Shown one piece after another: positions 1 through 8,458 of a stretch of 64,000 nt of DNA (position 1 is the stretch's first letter; every line of letters begins with the position of its first letter). The position numbers were made by a program, and so were the translations under genes. The stretch is from positions 1,922,001 through 1,986,000 of the forward strand of contig NZ_CP059570.1 in assembly GCF_014055005.1 (NCBI RefSeq). Reading direction: 5' to 3'. Under the pieces are notes generated by a model. It saw only the letters and a list, made by a program, of their open reading frames with translations. It ran no database searches and was not told the DNA's origin. This DNA is from Neisseria dentiae. GTDB lineage: Bacteria > Pseudomonadota > Gammaproteobacteria > Burkholderiales > Neisseriaceae.

Positions 1-2
1 CC

Positions 3-1472
3 AACCACAACCACACCATGCTGTTTCTGCTGGCCACGCTGTTCGGCGTGTTTATGGCCTTCAATATCGGCGGTAACGACGTAGCCAACTCGTTCGGCAC
101 CAGTGTGGGCGCCGGCACGCTCACCATTCCGCAGGCGTTGCTGATTGCCGCTATTTTCGAGGTGAGCGGCGCGGTGATTGCCGGCGGCGAAGTAACCGAC
201 ACTATCCGCAAAGGCATTGTTGATCTGAACGAAATGCACCTCGAGCCGATGCAGTTTGTGTATATCATGATGTCGGCGCTCTTGGCCGCCGCCCTGTGGC
301 TGCTGTTCGCCACCAAAAAAGGCTTTCCCGTGTCCACCACCCACGCCATTATCGGCGGCATCGTCGGCAGCGCGCTGTGCTTGGGCATGATCAGCGGCGA
401 CGGCAACACGTTCTCGCTCATCCAATGGGGCAACTTGGGTGAAATCGTCGTTTCGTGGGTGCTCTCACCCGTGCTCGGCGGCTTGGTTTCCTATATTCTG
501 TTTTCACAGATTAAAAAACACGTTTTAGACTACAACACCTCGGCCGAAGAAAGCCTGAAAGCCATCAAACAGGAAAAGAAAGCCTTTAAAGAACAGCACC
601 GCCTGCACTTCGAAAGCCTCGACGAATCGGCCAAAATCGAATGCGCCACCGCCATGGCCCGTGATGCGCAGATTTACGGCGAAGCCGATTTAGACCCGTC
701 GGAGCTGGAATCTTCCTACTATAAAGGATTATACGATATCGACCACCGCAAAAGCGGCATCGATGCCTACAAAGCCCTGCATTCATGGGTGCCGCTGATC
801 GCCTCTTTGGGCGGCATGATGATTGCCGCCATGCTGATTTTCAAAGGCTTGAAAAACCTGCACCTGGGCATGAGCAATGTGAGCAGCTACCTCACCATCT
901 TCATGATAGGCGCCGCCATTTGGATGGCCACTTTCATCTACGCCAAAACCCTCAAACGCAAAGATTTGGGCAAATCCACTTTCCTGATGTTCAGCTGGAT
1001 GCAGGTGTTTACCGCCGCCGGCTTCGCTTTCAGCCACGGCGCCAACGATATTGCCAACGCCATCGGCCCGTTTGCCGCGATTATGGATGTTTTGCGCACC
1101 GGCGACATCGGCACCCAAGCCCCCGTTCCGCCCGTTGCCATGCTCACTTTCGGTATCGCCCTGATTGTCGGCCTGTGGTTTATCGGTAAGGAAGTGATTC
1201 AAACCGTGGGCACCAGCCTGGCCGAAATGCACCCCTCTTCCGGCTTTGCCGCCGAGCTGGCCGCCGCTTCGGTGGTGATGCTGGCTTCGCTGATGGGTCT
1301 GCCCGTATCCAGCACCCACATTTTGGTCGGCGCCGTTTTGGGTATCGGCCTGGTAAACCGCAACGCCAACTGGGCGCTGATGAAACCCATCGGCCTGGCT
1401 TGGGTGATCACCCTGCCCGCCGCCGCCGTGTTGTCGGTAGTGTGCTTCCTGATTCTGCGCGCCTTGTTCTAA
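3..1472 (+). CDS. PiT-family inorganic phosphate permease, 5' end probably outside window
   Basis: Inner-membrane Pi (or metal-phosphate) symporter. The two PiT signature repeats are visible: NIGGNDVANSFGTSVGAG near the N-terminus and FSHGANDIANAIGPFAA in the second half. Hydrophobic segments lie on both sides of a charged cytoplasmic loop at about residues 165-255. The first ATG is at position 18, but it has no ribosome binding site. The frame stays open to the window edge (codons for N-H-N-H-T precede it), so the true start may lie upstream. At least 484 residues are present. An intrinsic terminator follows directly, so it is the last gene of its transcript. Confidence 0.88.
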   Translation, partial: NHNHTMLFLLATLFGVFMAFNIGGNDVANSFGTSVGAGTLTIPQALLIAAIFEVSGAVIAGGEVTDTIRKGIVDLNEMHLEPMQFVYIMMSALLAAALWLLFATKKGFPVSTTHAIIGGIVGSALCLGMISGDGNTFSLIQWGNLGEIVVSWVLSPVLGGLVSYILFSQIKKHVLDYNTSAEESLKAIKQEKKAFKEQHRLHFESLDESAKIECATAMARDAQIYGEADLDPSELESSYYKGLYDIDHRKSGIDAYKALHSWVPLIASLGGMMIAAMLIFKGLKNLHLGMSNVSSYLTIFMIGAAIWMATFIYAKTLKRKDLGKSTFLMFSWMQVFTAAGFAFSHGANDIANAIGPFAAIMDVLRTGDIGTQAPVPPVAMLTFGIALIVGLWFIGKEVIQTVGTSLAEMHPSSGFAAELAAASVVMLASLMGLPVSSTHILVGAVLGIGLVNRNANWALMKPIGLAWVITLPAAAVLSVVCFLILRALF

Positions 1473-1486
1473 GCGGCCGCCGCAAT

Positions 1487-1532
1487 AAAAAAGCCGTGTA
1501 ACCCTCCTGTTTGGAAGTTACACGGTTTTTTT
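1487..1532 (+). terminator. Rho-independent terminator after phosphate permease
   Basis: A 9-bp stem, CCGTGTAAC (1494-1502) pairing with GTTACACGG (1517-1525), is followed by seven T residues. It lies 20 bases after the permease stop codon. Confidence 0.85.
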
Positions 1533-1542
1533 ATTGCCGGTT

Positions 1543-1615
1543 AGCAGACTTGCGAAGCTAATGACGATAATCGAATATTTCAGACGGCCTAAATGAATTT
1601 TGCAAAGGTCTCTGG
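1543..1615. repeat. Relic of intergenic repeat with IS1106-like right end
   Basis: The stretch carries GACTTGCGAAGCTAA (also inside the repeats at 29785 and 48372), a DUS, and ends with GAATTTTGCAAAGGTCTC, the right terminus of the GAGACC...GGTCTC element family. No matching left terminus is seen, so this is a truncated copy. Confidence 0.55.
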
Positions 1616-1657
1616 TTATATATGATGCAGCCCCAAGAAACAAAACGGCTCGCAGCG

Positions 1658-2104
1658 TTATTTATCGGGCAAACCGTTTGCTGCGGCTTCCTGCAAACGC
1701 TGCTCGAAGTTGGCCAAATCTACGCCCGCCTGTTTGGCTGCGGCAACGGCTTCCGCCACCGGCAAACCGTTTTGCACTTGATGGTAAGCCCACAGCAAAG
1801 CGCTGCGCGTGCCTGTGCGGCAATATGCCAAAACCGGTTTTTCGGCTTGGTTCAGCAAAACTTGAAAACGGGCGGTGTCCTGCCCGCTGATTGCGGGCGC
1901 AACCACGGGCTGGTGCACCGTATTCGCAATGCCGGCCTCGGCCAGCCATTGCTGCACTTGGTTAAAAGCGGGTTGGTCGTCGGCCTCGCCGTCGGGGCGG
2001 TTGCAGATAACGCTGCGTATGCCCAACACCGCCGCATCGGCCGCATCGGCTTGGGTGAGTTGGGGGGCGATATACAGCCCTTCGGCCAGTTTTCTGATAT
2101 TCAT
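1658..2104 (-). CDS. DUF442 / TIGR01244-type sulfur transferase-like protein (BLH domain)
   Basis: A 148-residue protein of the beta-lactamase-hydrolase-like / DUF442 family, a relative of dual-specificity phosphatases and rhodaneses. The active-site loop CRTGTRS (CRxGxR[ST], about residues 94-100) is intact, as is the family N-terminus with MNIRKL and the following LYIAPQLT. I chose the ATG at 2104 because GGAGC lies just before it; the longer open frame upstream is repeat-like. Members are linked to sulfide or persulfide metabolism, but the substrate here cannot be told from sequence. It stands alone between repeats. Confidence 0.8.
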   Translation of the reverse strand: MNIRKLAEGLYIAPQLTQADAADAAVLGIRSVICNRPDGEADDQPAFNQVQQWLAEAGIANTVHQPVVAPAISGQDTARFQVLLNQAEKPVLAYCRTGTRSALLWAYHQVQNGLPVAEAVAAAKQAGVDLANFEQRLQEAAANGLPDK

Positions 2105-2315
2105 CGGTTGCTCCTTTCCAAATCTTTTCAATCTGTTTTTTATCAAAAAACGATTTTGCAAACCGCTGAAGCGGCAACAGAATCGGTTCCCCACCGCCTG
2201 CACTGTCTGCGGCTTCGCTGCTTTGTCTGCCCAATAAGCCACTATTATATTTTCAGACGGCTTAAACAACTTGCAAAGGTCTCAGGCCGTCTGAAAACCG
2301 TTTGCCATTCCACCG

Positions 2316-4061
2316 CTACACACCCAACCATTGCGCCAGCAAACTGCGGTCGGCGATATGCAGGATGGCCGTATCGGCCTCCGCCGCCTGCACGGTTAAA
2401 TCAGTTTCATGCAACACACCGTGGCGGAAATAGTGAATATGCACAGTTTCACCTATATCGAACTGCGCCCACTGCTTCTCGAAGGCTGTGCAGGCAAAGC
2501 CGTTTAGGGCGATGATTTTGTCTTTCGGGCACAGCGCGGCCTGCTCGGCACTGCCGCCGTTGAACACATGGGTTAAAGTAATGTCGCCGTTATCCTGCTT
2601 GAAACGTGCGCCCAAATCGCTTGCCGGCCACATCACTTCTCCGCCGCCCAAGCCGCCACCGTGGCTGTGCGGCGCGGCCAGCCATTCCAACTTCACGCCC
2701 GCAAGCTCCAAGCTGCTTTGCAGGGGAAGGTCGTCGGTGGAATATAAGGCCGTCTGAAAAAAACCGCTCAAATCCAAACCGGTGATTTCTTGGCAATATG
2801 CCTGCCATTGCCGCTCTTCGATGCCTTTGCCGTTTTCGCGCCAATTGCGGTAGAGCGTGTGCATCACCGTATCCAAACTGTGCTTGCCCGCGCTTCTGCC
2901 GCGAATCTGCAAATCCAGACACAAAGCTGCCAGTGCGCCTTTCTGATAATAGCTCACGATGGCATTGGGGCTGTTTTCGTCTTGCTTGTAAAACTTGTTC
3001 CACGCGGTAAAACTTGATTGTGCCAAAGTCTGTTTCAGACGGCCTTTGCCCTGCTGCACGCGGGTAATGCCTTGCGCCAGCAGTTTCAAATAGGCTTCCG
3101 GCGCAATCACGCCGCTGCGGGCTAAAAACAGATCGTCGTAATAAGACGTAATGCCCTCAAACGCCCATAACTGCTCGGTATAGCTTTCGCTGTCCAAGCG
3201 GTAAGGCTCAAACGCGGCGGGCTTGATGGATTTTACGTTCCACGCATGGAAATACTCGTGGCCGAACAACCCGAGCAGCTGGATATAGGCATCATCCGGC
3301 CCGCCCATGCCGCGCGCAGGCAGGCTGTTGCGGTCGGCCAAGAGCGCCGTGCTGCTGATGTGCTCCAAACCGCCGTAAATGTTATCGCCCACATGCAGCA
3401 GAAACAGATATTCTTGAAACGGTGCCGCGCCGGCAAACATTTCCAACTCGGCCGCGCAGATTTTCTGCACGTCGCCGAGCAAACGACCGCGGTCGAAATC
3501 ACGGTAATGCCCGCTCAAAACGATACGGTGCGGAATACCGCAAGCCTCGAAGTGCAACGTTTCAAACAAACCCAGCTCAAACGGATAATCGATTAGTTCG
3601 GCATAAGAGGCCGTCTGAAAAGTACGCCCGCCCGCCGCCGGCATCGTTGTGGCAATCTGCCAGTTTTCGGGCAATCGCGGGAAAGTAATCTGATGTAGCC
3701 CGTTTTCGTATCCTTCCACCCGGAGCAATAGGCAGGCACCGTCGAAAAAGCCGCGCTCCGCACTCAAAAACGAACCGCGCACGGATAAGTCAAACGCATA
3801 AACAGTGTAGTGGATTTGCCACTCTCCGCCCGGGTTCTCAGCCGTCCATTCGTTTTTCGACACCTGTTCCAATGCAACCGGCCTACCATTGCAGCAGGCC
3901 TCGATAGAGATGATATGGCGCGAAAAATCGCGAATCAGATAACTGCCCGGAACCCAATTGGGCAGCTTGATTTGTAAAGGACGGTTATCTTTTGAATAAA
4001 AACTCAAACAAACCCGCCACAGATGGGCGGCTGGTTCGGGAGTGAGGGTGTATTGGATCAT
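2316..4061 (-). CDS. M61-family metallopeptidase with C-terminal PDZ domain
   Basis: 581 residues with the layout of M61 glycyl-aminopeptidase-like proteins: N-terminal beta domain (about 1-180), catalytic domain with the zinc motif HEYFH (about 268-272) and the third ligand Glu in FEGITSYYDD (about 302), then a PDZ domain over roughly the last 100 residues. No signal peptide is seen, so it is probably cytoplasmic. The coding sequence contains several DUS copies, for example near 2749, 3040 and 3610, which is unusual because DUS are mostly intergenic. It is divergent from ccoN; the shared gap holds an FNR-type promoter pointing at ccoN. Substrate unknown. Confidence 0.85.
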   Translation of the reverse strand: MIQYTLTPEPAAHLWRVCLSFYSKDNRPLQIKLPNWVPGSYLIRDFSRHIISIEACCNGRPVALEQVSKNEWTAENPGGEWQIHYTVYAFDLSVRGSFLSAERGFFDGACLLLRVEGYENGLHQITFPRLPENWQIATTMPAAGGRTFQTASYAELIDYPFELGLFETLHFEACGIPHRIVLSGHYRDFDRGRLLGDVQKICAAELEMFAGAAPFQEYLFLLHVGDNIYGGLEHISSTALLADRNSLPARGMGGPDDAYIQLLGLFGHEYFHAWNVKSIKPAAFEPYRLDSESYTEQLWAFEGITSYYDDLFLARSGVIAPEAYLKLLAQGITRVQQGKGRLKQTLAQSSFTAWNKFYKQDENSPNAIVSYYQKGALAALCLDLQIRGRSAGKHSLDTVMHTLYRNWRENGKGIEERQWQAYCQEITGLDLSGFFQTALYSTDDLPLQSSLELAGVKLEWLAAPHSHGGGLGGGEVMWPASDLGARFKQDNGDITLTHVFNGGSAEQAALCPKDKIIALNGFACTAFEKQWAQFDIGETVHIHYFRHGVLHETDLTVQAAEADTAILHIADRSLLAQWLGV

Positions 4062-4106
4062 GGCATTACCGGCACGGTTAAAGTTTGTATGGCTGCTTGA
4101 GTAAAT

Positions 4107-4155
4107 TTGACTTATGTCAAGAAACTTTATGTAGTGAATCTATAATCTAACAAAA
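4107..4155 (+). promoter_or_regulatory. FNR-type box and -10 element of the ccoN promoter
   Basis: TTGACTTATGTCAA at 4107-4120 is a perfect dyad that fits the FNR/ANR consensus TTGAT-N4-ATCAA with C/G at the inner position. A consensus -10 hexamer TATAAT lies at 4141-4146. This puts the box centre about 40-42 bases before the expected start near 4153-4155, the class II activator spacing. It points toward ccoN and implies a leader of about 230 bases. The rest of the gap (4155-4383) shows no gene. Confidence 0.7.
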
Positions 4156-4383
4156 TATGGCCGAAATCAACCCGCCCCGCTCGGTAAAAATTGCGGTTTT
4201 ATGCCGATTCGGCTTGGTACGGCACGGGTTTTGATTTAGAATGCACGGGTTAAGCTGCCGTAAATTGCCTATCCGCGCAACTACTCGGTGTTAAATTAAG
4301 AAAAATCGGGTGTATCTTTGGTGTGTTTCAGCAAGCCGGAGCAAACCGATAAGTGTAAATTGCCATGTTTAATGGAGACCCTT

Positions 4384-5820
4384 ATGGAAACGCAAACATA
4401 TAACTACAAGGTGGTGCGCCAATTTGCCATCATGACTGTAGTTTGGGGTATCGTGGGCATGCTGGTGGGGGTGATTATCGCCGCCCAACTGTTCCTGCCC
4501 GCCCTCAACCTTGCAGACATCGGACCTTGGTTCCACTTCGGCCGCCTGCGCCCGCTGCACACCAATGCGGTGATTTTCGCCTTCGGCGGCTGCGGCTTGT
4601 TCGCCACATCATATTATGTAGTGCAGCGCACCTGCAACGTGCGCCTGTTCGGCGGCAAATGGCTGCCCGCCTTCACATTCTGGGGCTGGCAGCTGGTTAT
4701 CGTTTTGGCCGCCATCACCCTGCCGCTGGGCTATACCCAGGGTAAGGAATATGCCGAATTGGAATGGCCGATCGATATCCTGATTGCGTTGGTATGGGTT
4801 GCCTACGCCATCGTGTTCTTCGGCACCATCGCCACCCGGAAAATCAAACACATCTATGTAGCCAACTGGTTCTACGGCGCATTTATTTTGGCCGTGGCAT
4901 TGCTGCACATCGTTAACAGCCTGGCCATTCCTGCCGGCGCCATGAAATCTTATCCGCTTTACTCGGGTGCCATCGACGCCATGGTTCAATGGTGGTACGG
5001 CCACAATGCCGTGGGCTTCTTCCTGACCGCCGCTTTCTTGGGCATGATGTATTACTTCGTACCCAAACAAGCCGGCCGCCCGGTTTACTCTTACCGTTTG
5101 TCTGTCGTGCACTTCTGGGCGCTGATTTTCACCTATATGTGGGCAGGCCCCCACCACCTGCACTACACCGCACTGCCCGACTGGACCCAATCTTTGGGCA
5201 TGGTGTTGTCATTGATTCTGTTCGCACCCTCATGGGGCGGCATGATTAACGGCATCATGACCTTATCCGGCGCATGGCACAAACTGCGCACCGACCCGAT
5301 TTTGAAATTCCTGGTGGTTTCCCTCTCGTTCTATGGTATGTCCACTTTCGAAGGCCCGATGATGTCGATTAAAACCGTCAACGCATTGAGCCACTACACC
5401 GACTGGACCGTGGGCCACGTTCACTCAGGCGCTTTGGGCTGGGTAGGCTTCGTTACCATCGGCGCGATTTACTACCTGATTCCGCGCCTGTTCGGCCAAA
5501 AAGAAATGTACAGCACCAAACTGATCGAAGCGCACTTCTGGATTGCCACCATCGGCGTTGTGCTCTACATCGCTTCCATGTGGATTTCCGGCGTGATGCA
5601 GGGTCTGATGTGGGGCGCGTTGAACGACGACGGCACACTCACCTACTCTTTCGTTGAATCGGTTAAACGCAGCATGCCTTTCTATATGATTCGCTTCACC
5701 GGCGGCCTGCTGTATCTGACCGGTATGGTAATCATGGCCTACAACGTTTACCGCACCGTTATCGGCGGCAAGCCCGTTGATGCCGAAATTCCTGCCGTTT
5801 CTCAAGCGCAACACCACTAA
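4384..5820 (+). CDS. ccoN: cbb3-type cytochrome c oxidase subunit I
   Basis: Catalytic heme-copper subunit of the high-affinity cbb3 oxidase in the inner membrane, which reduces O2 and pumps protons. 478 residues, about 12 membrane helices. Metal-ligand histidines are visible in RLRPLHTNAV, YGHNAVGFF, GPHHLHYTA and GHVHSGALGW. I chose ATG 4384 because of GGAGA a few bases upstream; an in-frame start at 4318 lacks a ribosome binding site and would add a non-conserved leader. It is the first gene of ccoNOQP and sits behind an FNR-type promoter. Confidence 0.95.
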   Translation: METQTYNYKVVRQFAIMTVVWGIVGMLVGVIIAAQLFLPALNLADIGPWFHFGRLRPLHTNAVIFAFGGCGLFATSYYVVQRTCNVRLFGGKWLPAFTFWGWQLVIVLAAITLPLGYTQGKEYAELEWPIDILIALVWVAYAIVFFGTIATRKIKHIYVANWFYGAFILAVALLHIVNSLAIPAGAMKSYPLYSGAIDAMVQWWYGHNAVGFFLTAAFLGMMYYFVPKQAGRPVYSYRLSVVHFWALIFTYMWAGPHHLHYTALPDWTQSLGMVLSLILFAPSWGGMINGIMTLSGAWHKLRTDPILKFLVVSLSFYGMSTFEGPMMSIKTVNALSHYTDWTVGHVHSGALGWVGFVTIGAIYYLIPRLFGQKEMYSTKLIEAHFWIATIGVVLYIASMWISGVMQGLMWGALNDDGTLTYSFVESVKRSMPFYMIRFTGGLLYLTGMVIMAYNVYRTVIGGKPVDAEIPAVSQAQHH

Positions 5821-5845
5821 GATAAAAGAAAGACAGGCTACCAAA

Positions 5846-6457
5846 ATGAAATTACAACAATTAGTCGAAGAAAAAGTCGGCGTGTTGATTATCTTTACCT
5901 TCGTGGTGATCAGCTTCGGCCTTTTGATTGAGATTGTACCGTTGTTCTTTACCAAGTCGGTAACAGAGCCGATTAAAGGCGTTAAGCCCTACTCCGCCCT
6001 GCAAGTGGCCGGCCGCGATATTTATGTTCGCGAAGGCTGCTACAACTGCCACTCCCAAATGATCCGCCCGTTCCGTGCGGAAACCGAGCGTTACGGCCAC
6101 TACTCCGTAGGCGGCGAATCCGTTTACGACCGCCCGTTCCAATGGGGTTCCAAACGCACCGGCCCCGACTTGGCCCGCGTGGGCGGCCGCTATTCCGACG
6201 AATGGCACCGCCTCCACCTGCTGAATCCGCGCGACGTTGTGCCCGAGTCCAACATGCCCGCTTTCCCGTGGCTGGCGCGTAATAAAGTCGATGCCGAAGC
6301 AACCGTGCAACATATGAAAGCACTGCGCGCAATCGGCACACCTTACAGCGACGAAGAAATCGCAAAAGCACCCGAAGAACTGGCCAACAAATCAGAATTG
6401 GATGCTGTGATTGCTTACCTGCAAGGCTTGGGTTTGGCACTGAAAAACGTAAGGTAA
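5846..6457 (+). CDS. ccoO: cbb3-type cytochrome c oxidase subunit II (monoheme)
   Basis: 203-residue membrane-anchored c-type cytochrome that passes electrons from CcoP to CcoN. It has one N-terminal helix (about residues 11-36), a periplasmic heme motif CYNCH in GCYNCHSQMIRPF, and a probable Met ligand in NMPAFPWL. The start at 5846 follows ACAGGCTACCAAA and gives the conserved MKLQQLVEEK N-terminus. It begins 25 bases after ccoN and ends 4 bases before ccoQ, so it is clearly co-transcribed. Confidence 0.95.
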   Translation: MKLQQLVEEKVGVLIIFTFVVISFGLLIEIVPLFFTKSVTEPIKGVKPYSALQVAGRDIYVREGCYNCHSQMIRPFRAETERYGHYSVGGESVYDRPFQWGSKRTGPDLARVGGRYSDEWHRLHLLNPRDVVPESNMPAFPWLARNKVDAEATVQHMKALRAIGTPYSDEEIAKAPEELANKSELDAVIAYLQGLGLALKNVR

Positions 6458-6461
6458 CATC

Positions 6462-6629
6462 ATGGATATAAACTGGGCGCGCTCGCTCTTTACCGTATGG
6501 GTGTTCGTTAGCTTCATGTTGGTTCTGTATATCGTGCTGCACAAACGCAATAAGCGCAATTACGATGATGCCGCCAACAGCATCATGGAAGACAACGACA
6601 CCCCCGATAACGAAAAAAGCGGGCACTAA
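6462..6629 (+). CDS. ccoQ: cbb3-type oxidase small subunit CcoQ/FixQ
   Basis: A 55-residue protein, MDINWARSLFTVWVFVSF..., with one membrane helix (about residues 8-27) followed by a charged cytoplasmic tail (HKRNKRNYDD) and an acidic C-terminus. Size, topology and position between ccoO and ccoP identify it as the FixQ/CcoQ assembly or stability subunit. It starts 4 bases after the ccoO stop and ends 29 bases before the ccoP start. Confidence 0.88.
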   Translation: MDINWARSLFTVWVFVSFMLVLYIVLHKRNKRNYDDAANSIMEDNDTPDNEKSGH

Positions 6630-6658
6630 CCCGGTTTCCCGTGACAACGGAGCAAATA

Positions 6659-8053
6659 ATGAACACAACTTCCCAATTTACCAGCAATTTCTGGAACATA
6701 TACATTGCCGTTATCGTATTGCTCAGCTTCATCGGCTTGATTTGGCTTCTGCTTTCGCAAAACAAAGTCAAAGCACCGCCCAAAGGCGAAGACGTTAAAA
6801 CCATGGGCCACTCATGGGACGGCATCGAAGAATACAACAACCCCCTGCCCCGCTGGTGGTTTTGGCTCTATATCGCCACTTGGATTTTCGGCGCAGCCTA
6901 TCTGTTTTTATACCCGGGCCTGGGTGACTACAAAGGCTACCTGAACTGGAGCAGCACCAACCAATACGAAAAAGAAGTTCAAAAAGCAGACGAACAATAT
7001 GGCAAACTGTATGCCAAGTTTGCCAATATGCCGATCGAACAGGTAGCCAAAGACCCGCAAGCCCAACGCATCGGTAAAAACCTGTTCGATACCTACTGTA
7101 TCCAATGCCACGGCTCCGATGCCAAAGGTTCCAAAGGCTTCCCCAACCTCACCGATCACGACTGGTTATGGGGTGGCGAACCTGCCAAAATCCAGGAAAC
7201 CATTCAAAAAGGCCGCATCGGCACCATGGCTGCTTGGGGCCCTGCTTTGGGTGAGGAGCGCGTAAAAGACGTTGCCAACTATGTGATGTCGCTCTCCAAA
7301 GGCAAAGACCAATACGACGAAACCCGTGCCGAGCGCGGCAAACTGCTGTTTAACGGCCCGCCCGCCAACTGCTTCACCTGCCACGGCGACAAAGGCCAAG
7401 GTATCCAAGGCTTGGGCCCGAACCTCACCGACAGCGTTTGGTTGTGGGGCGGCACCCAAAAAGCCATTATCGAAACCATCACTAACGGCCGCCACAACCA
7501 AATGCCCGCTTGGGACAGTTTCTTGGATAAAGACAAACTGCACATCATGACCGCCTATGTGTGGGGCTTGTCTAACAAAGACGGTAAAGCGCCGGCCAAA
7601 CCTGCCGAAGCTGCTCCCGCTGCTGCGTCTGCCGGCACAACTCCGGCTTCCGAACCGGCAGCTTCCGCCCCCCAAGCCGCTTCTACTCCTGCAGAGCCTG
7701 CCGCCGACAAGGCCGATGTAACTTACGACACCCAATCCGGCACACCTGTCGGCACTTTCTACTTTGCCACCGGTAAAAGCGAAGTGGCCGCCAACGCAGC
7801 CGCTATCCTGACTGATCTGATTAAAGCCGGCAAAGAAGGCAAAAAACTGGTTGTCAGCGGCTACACCGACAGCACCGGCAATGCAGCCGCCAATGAAAAA
7901 CTGTCGAAAGCACGCGCCCAAGCAGTAGAAGCTTTCTTAAAGGCACAAGGCGTTGATGCCAAAAACATCGAATTACGCAAACCGGAAAACACTACAGCAG
8001 CCCAAGGCAACAATGCCGCAGGCCGCCGTGTAGAAGTGAAGGTTGAAGGCTGA
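6659..8053 (+). CDS. ccoP: cbb3 oxidase diheme subunit III fused to an OmpA-type peptidoglycan-binding domain
   Basis: 464 residues against about 300 for ordinary CcoP. The first 305 residues are standard CcoP: two membrane helices (about 11-32 and 66-86) and two heme motifs, CIQCH (147-151) and CFTCH (238-242). An Ala/Pro/Ser-rich linker (about 310-352) then leads to an OmpA C-terminal-like domain (about 354-464). That domain has TFYFATGKSEV, the GYTDSTG turn, NEKLSKARAQAV and a final GRRVEV. The Asp (about 404) and Arg (about 419) that bind diaminopimelate in this family are present with the usual 15-residue spacing. ATG 6659 is preceded by GGAG; an in-frame GTG at 6641 is less likely. Last gene of the operon, with a terminator directly after it. 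Confidence 0.93.
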   Translation: MNTTSQFTSNFWNIYIAVIVLLSFIGLIWLLLSQNKVKAPPKGEDVKTMGHSWDGIEEYNNPLPRWWFWLYIATWIFGAAYLFLYPGLGDYKGYLNWSSTNQYEKEVQKADEQYGKLYAKFANMPIEQVAKDPQAQRIGKNLFDTYCIQCHGSDAKGSKGFPNLTDHDWLWGGEPAKIQETIQKGRIGTMAAWGPALGEERVKDVANYVMSLSKGKDQYDETRAERGKLLFNGPPANCFTCHGDKGQGIQGLGPNLTDSVWLWGGTQKAIIETITNGRHNQMPAWDSFLDKDKLHIMTAYVWGLSNKDGKAPAKPAEAAPAAASAGTTPASEPAASAPQAASTPAEPAADKADVTYDTQSGTPVGTFYFATGKSEVAANAAAILTDLIKAGKEGKKLVVSGYTDSTGNAAANEKLSKARAQAVEAFLKAQGVDAKNIELRKPENTTAAQGNNAAGRRVEVKVEG

Positions 8054-8064
8054 TTGCCATCCGT

Positions 8065-8100
8065 TAAAAAAAGCCCTGAGATTTTCTCAGGGCTTTTTTT
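8065..8100 (+). terminator. Rho-independent terminator of ccoNOQP
   Basis: A 10-bp stem AGCCCTGAGA (8072-8081) / TCTCAGGGCT (8085-8094) with a TTT loop and a terminal T run, 19 bases after the ccoP stop. Confidence 0.92.
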
Positions 8101-8148
8101 AAGAACTGAAGTAGATTAGCGGTCATAATGGACTTCTGAAATGAATAT

Positions 8149-8172
8149 GACCATAGTTAATCAATCTAATTT
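8149..8172. repeat. 24-bp repeat also found after pmbA
   Basis: GACCATAGTTAATCAATCTAATTT is identical to bases 56856-56879. Both copies lie at the edge of an IS-rich stretch just after a gene. Flanks differ on both sides, so the shared unit is short. Probably a fragment of an element end or a former target. Confidence 0.5.
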
Positions 8173-8255
8173 TTCGCTTAATTAATATTTTGGCTGATTT
8201 TTTAGAGAACTTAGCTTCTAATGGGCAAAACGATTGTGTTTCCAACCCTCTTAGA

Positions 8256-8458
8256 TGTGGGAAAAGGTCGGGTTGTTTACACTTTTTATGCCAAACGACT
8301 TTTGCTTTTTGCTGGAATGATGGTTTCGTGATTTTTGAGCATTCTCAAGAACAATGCGGCTTTGCCGTACCTTTCGGTATTCTTGACAACCCTCAAAAAT
8401 CCCAAAATGGGTCTGCATGCAAAAACGGAAAGTGTAAACAACGCTAGAATTTCCTACA
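8256..8458. mobile_element. 203-bp miniature element with IS481-type ends
   Basis: The ends are TGTGGGAAAAGGTCGGGTTGTTTACAC (left) and GTGTAAACAACGCTAGAATTTCCTACA (right). They match the two ends of the IS481-type element at 54019-54891: its right end read inward is TGTAGGAAATGGTCGGG followed by TTGTTTACAC, and its left end is TGTAGGAAAAGCTAGCG followed by TTGTTTACA. The interior has no transposase and does not resemble the IS481 gene, so this looks like a non-autonomous derivative. Confidence 0.6.

Noticed and set aside
783..1319. Long antisense frame opposite the phosphate permease
   Set aside because: It is a compositional shadow of a GC-rich gene: no ribosome binding site and His/Gly/Arg-rich nonsense. 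The same applies to other long frames opposite ccoN (4609-5190), bamC (24232-25566), dapA (25662-26453), the NCS2 permease (26756-27517) and aspS (58507-59541).
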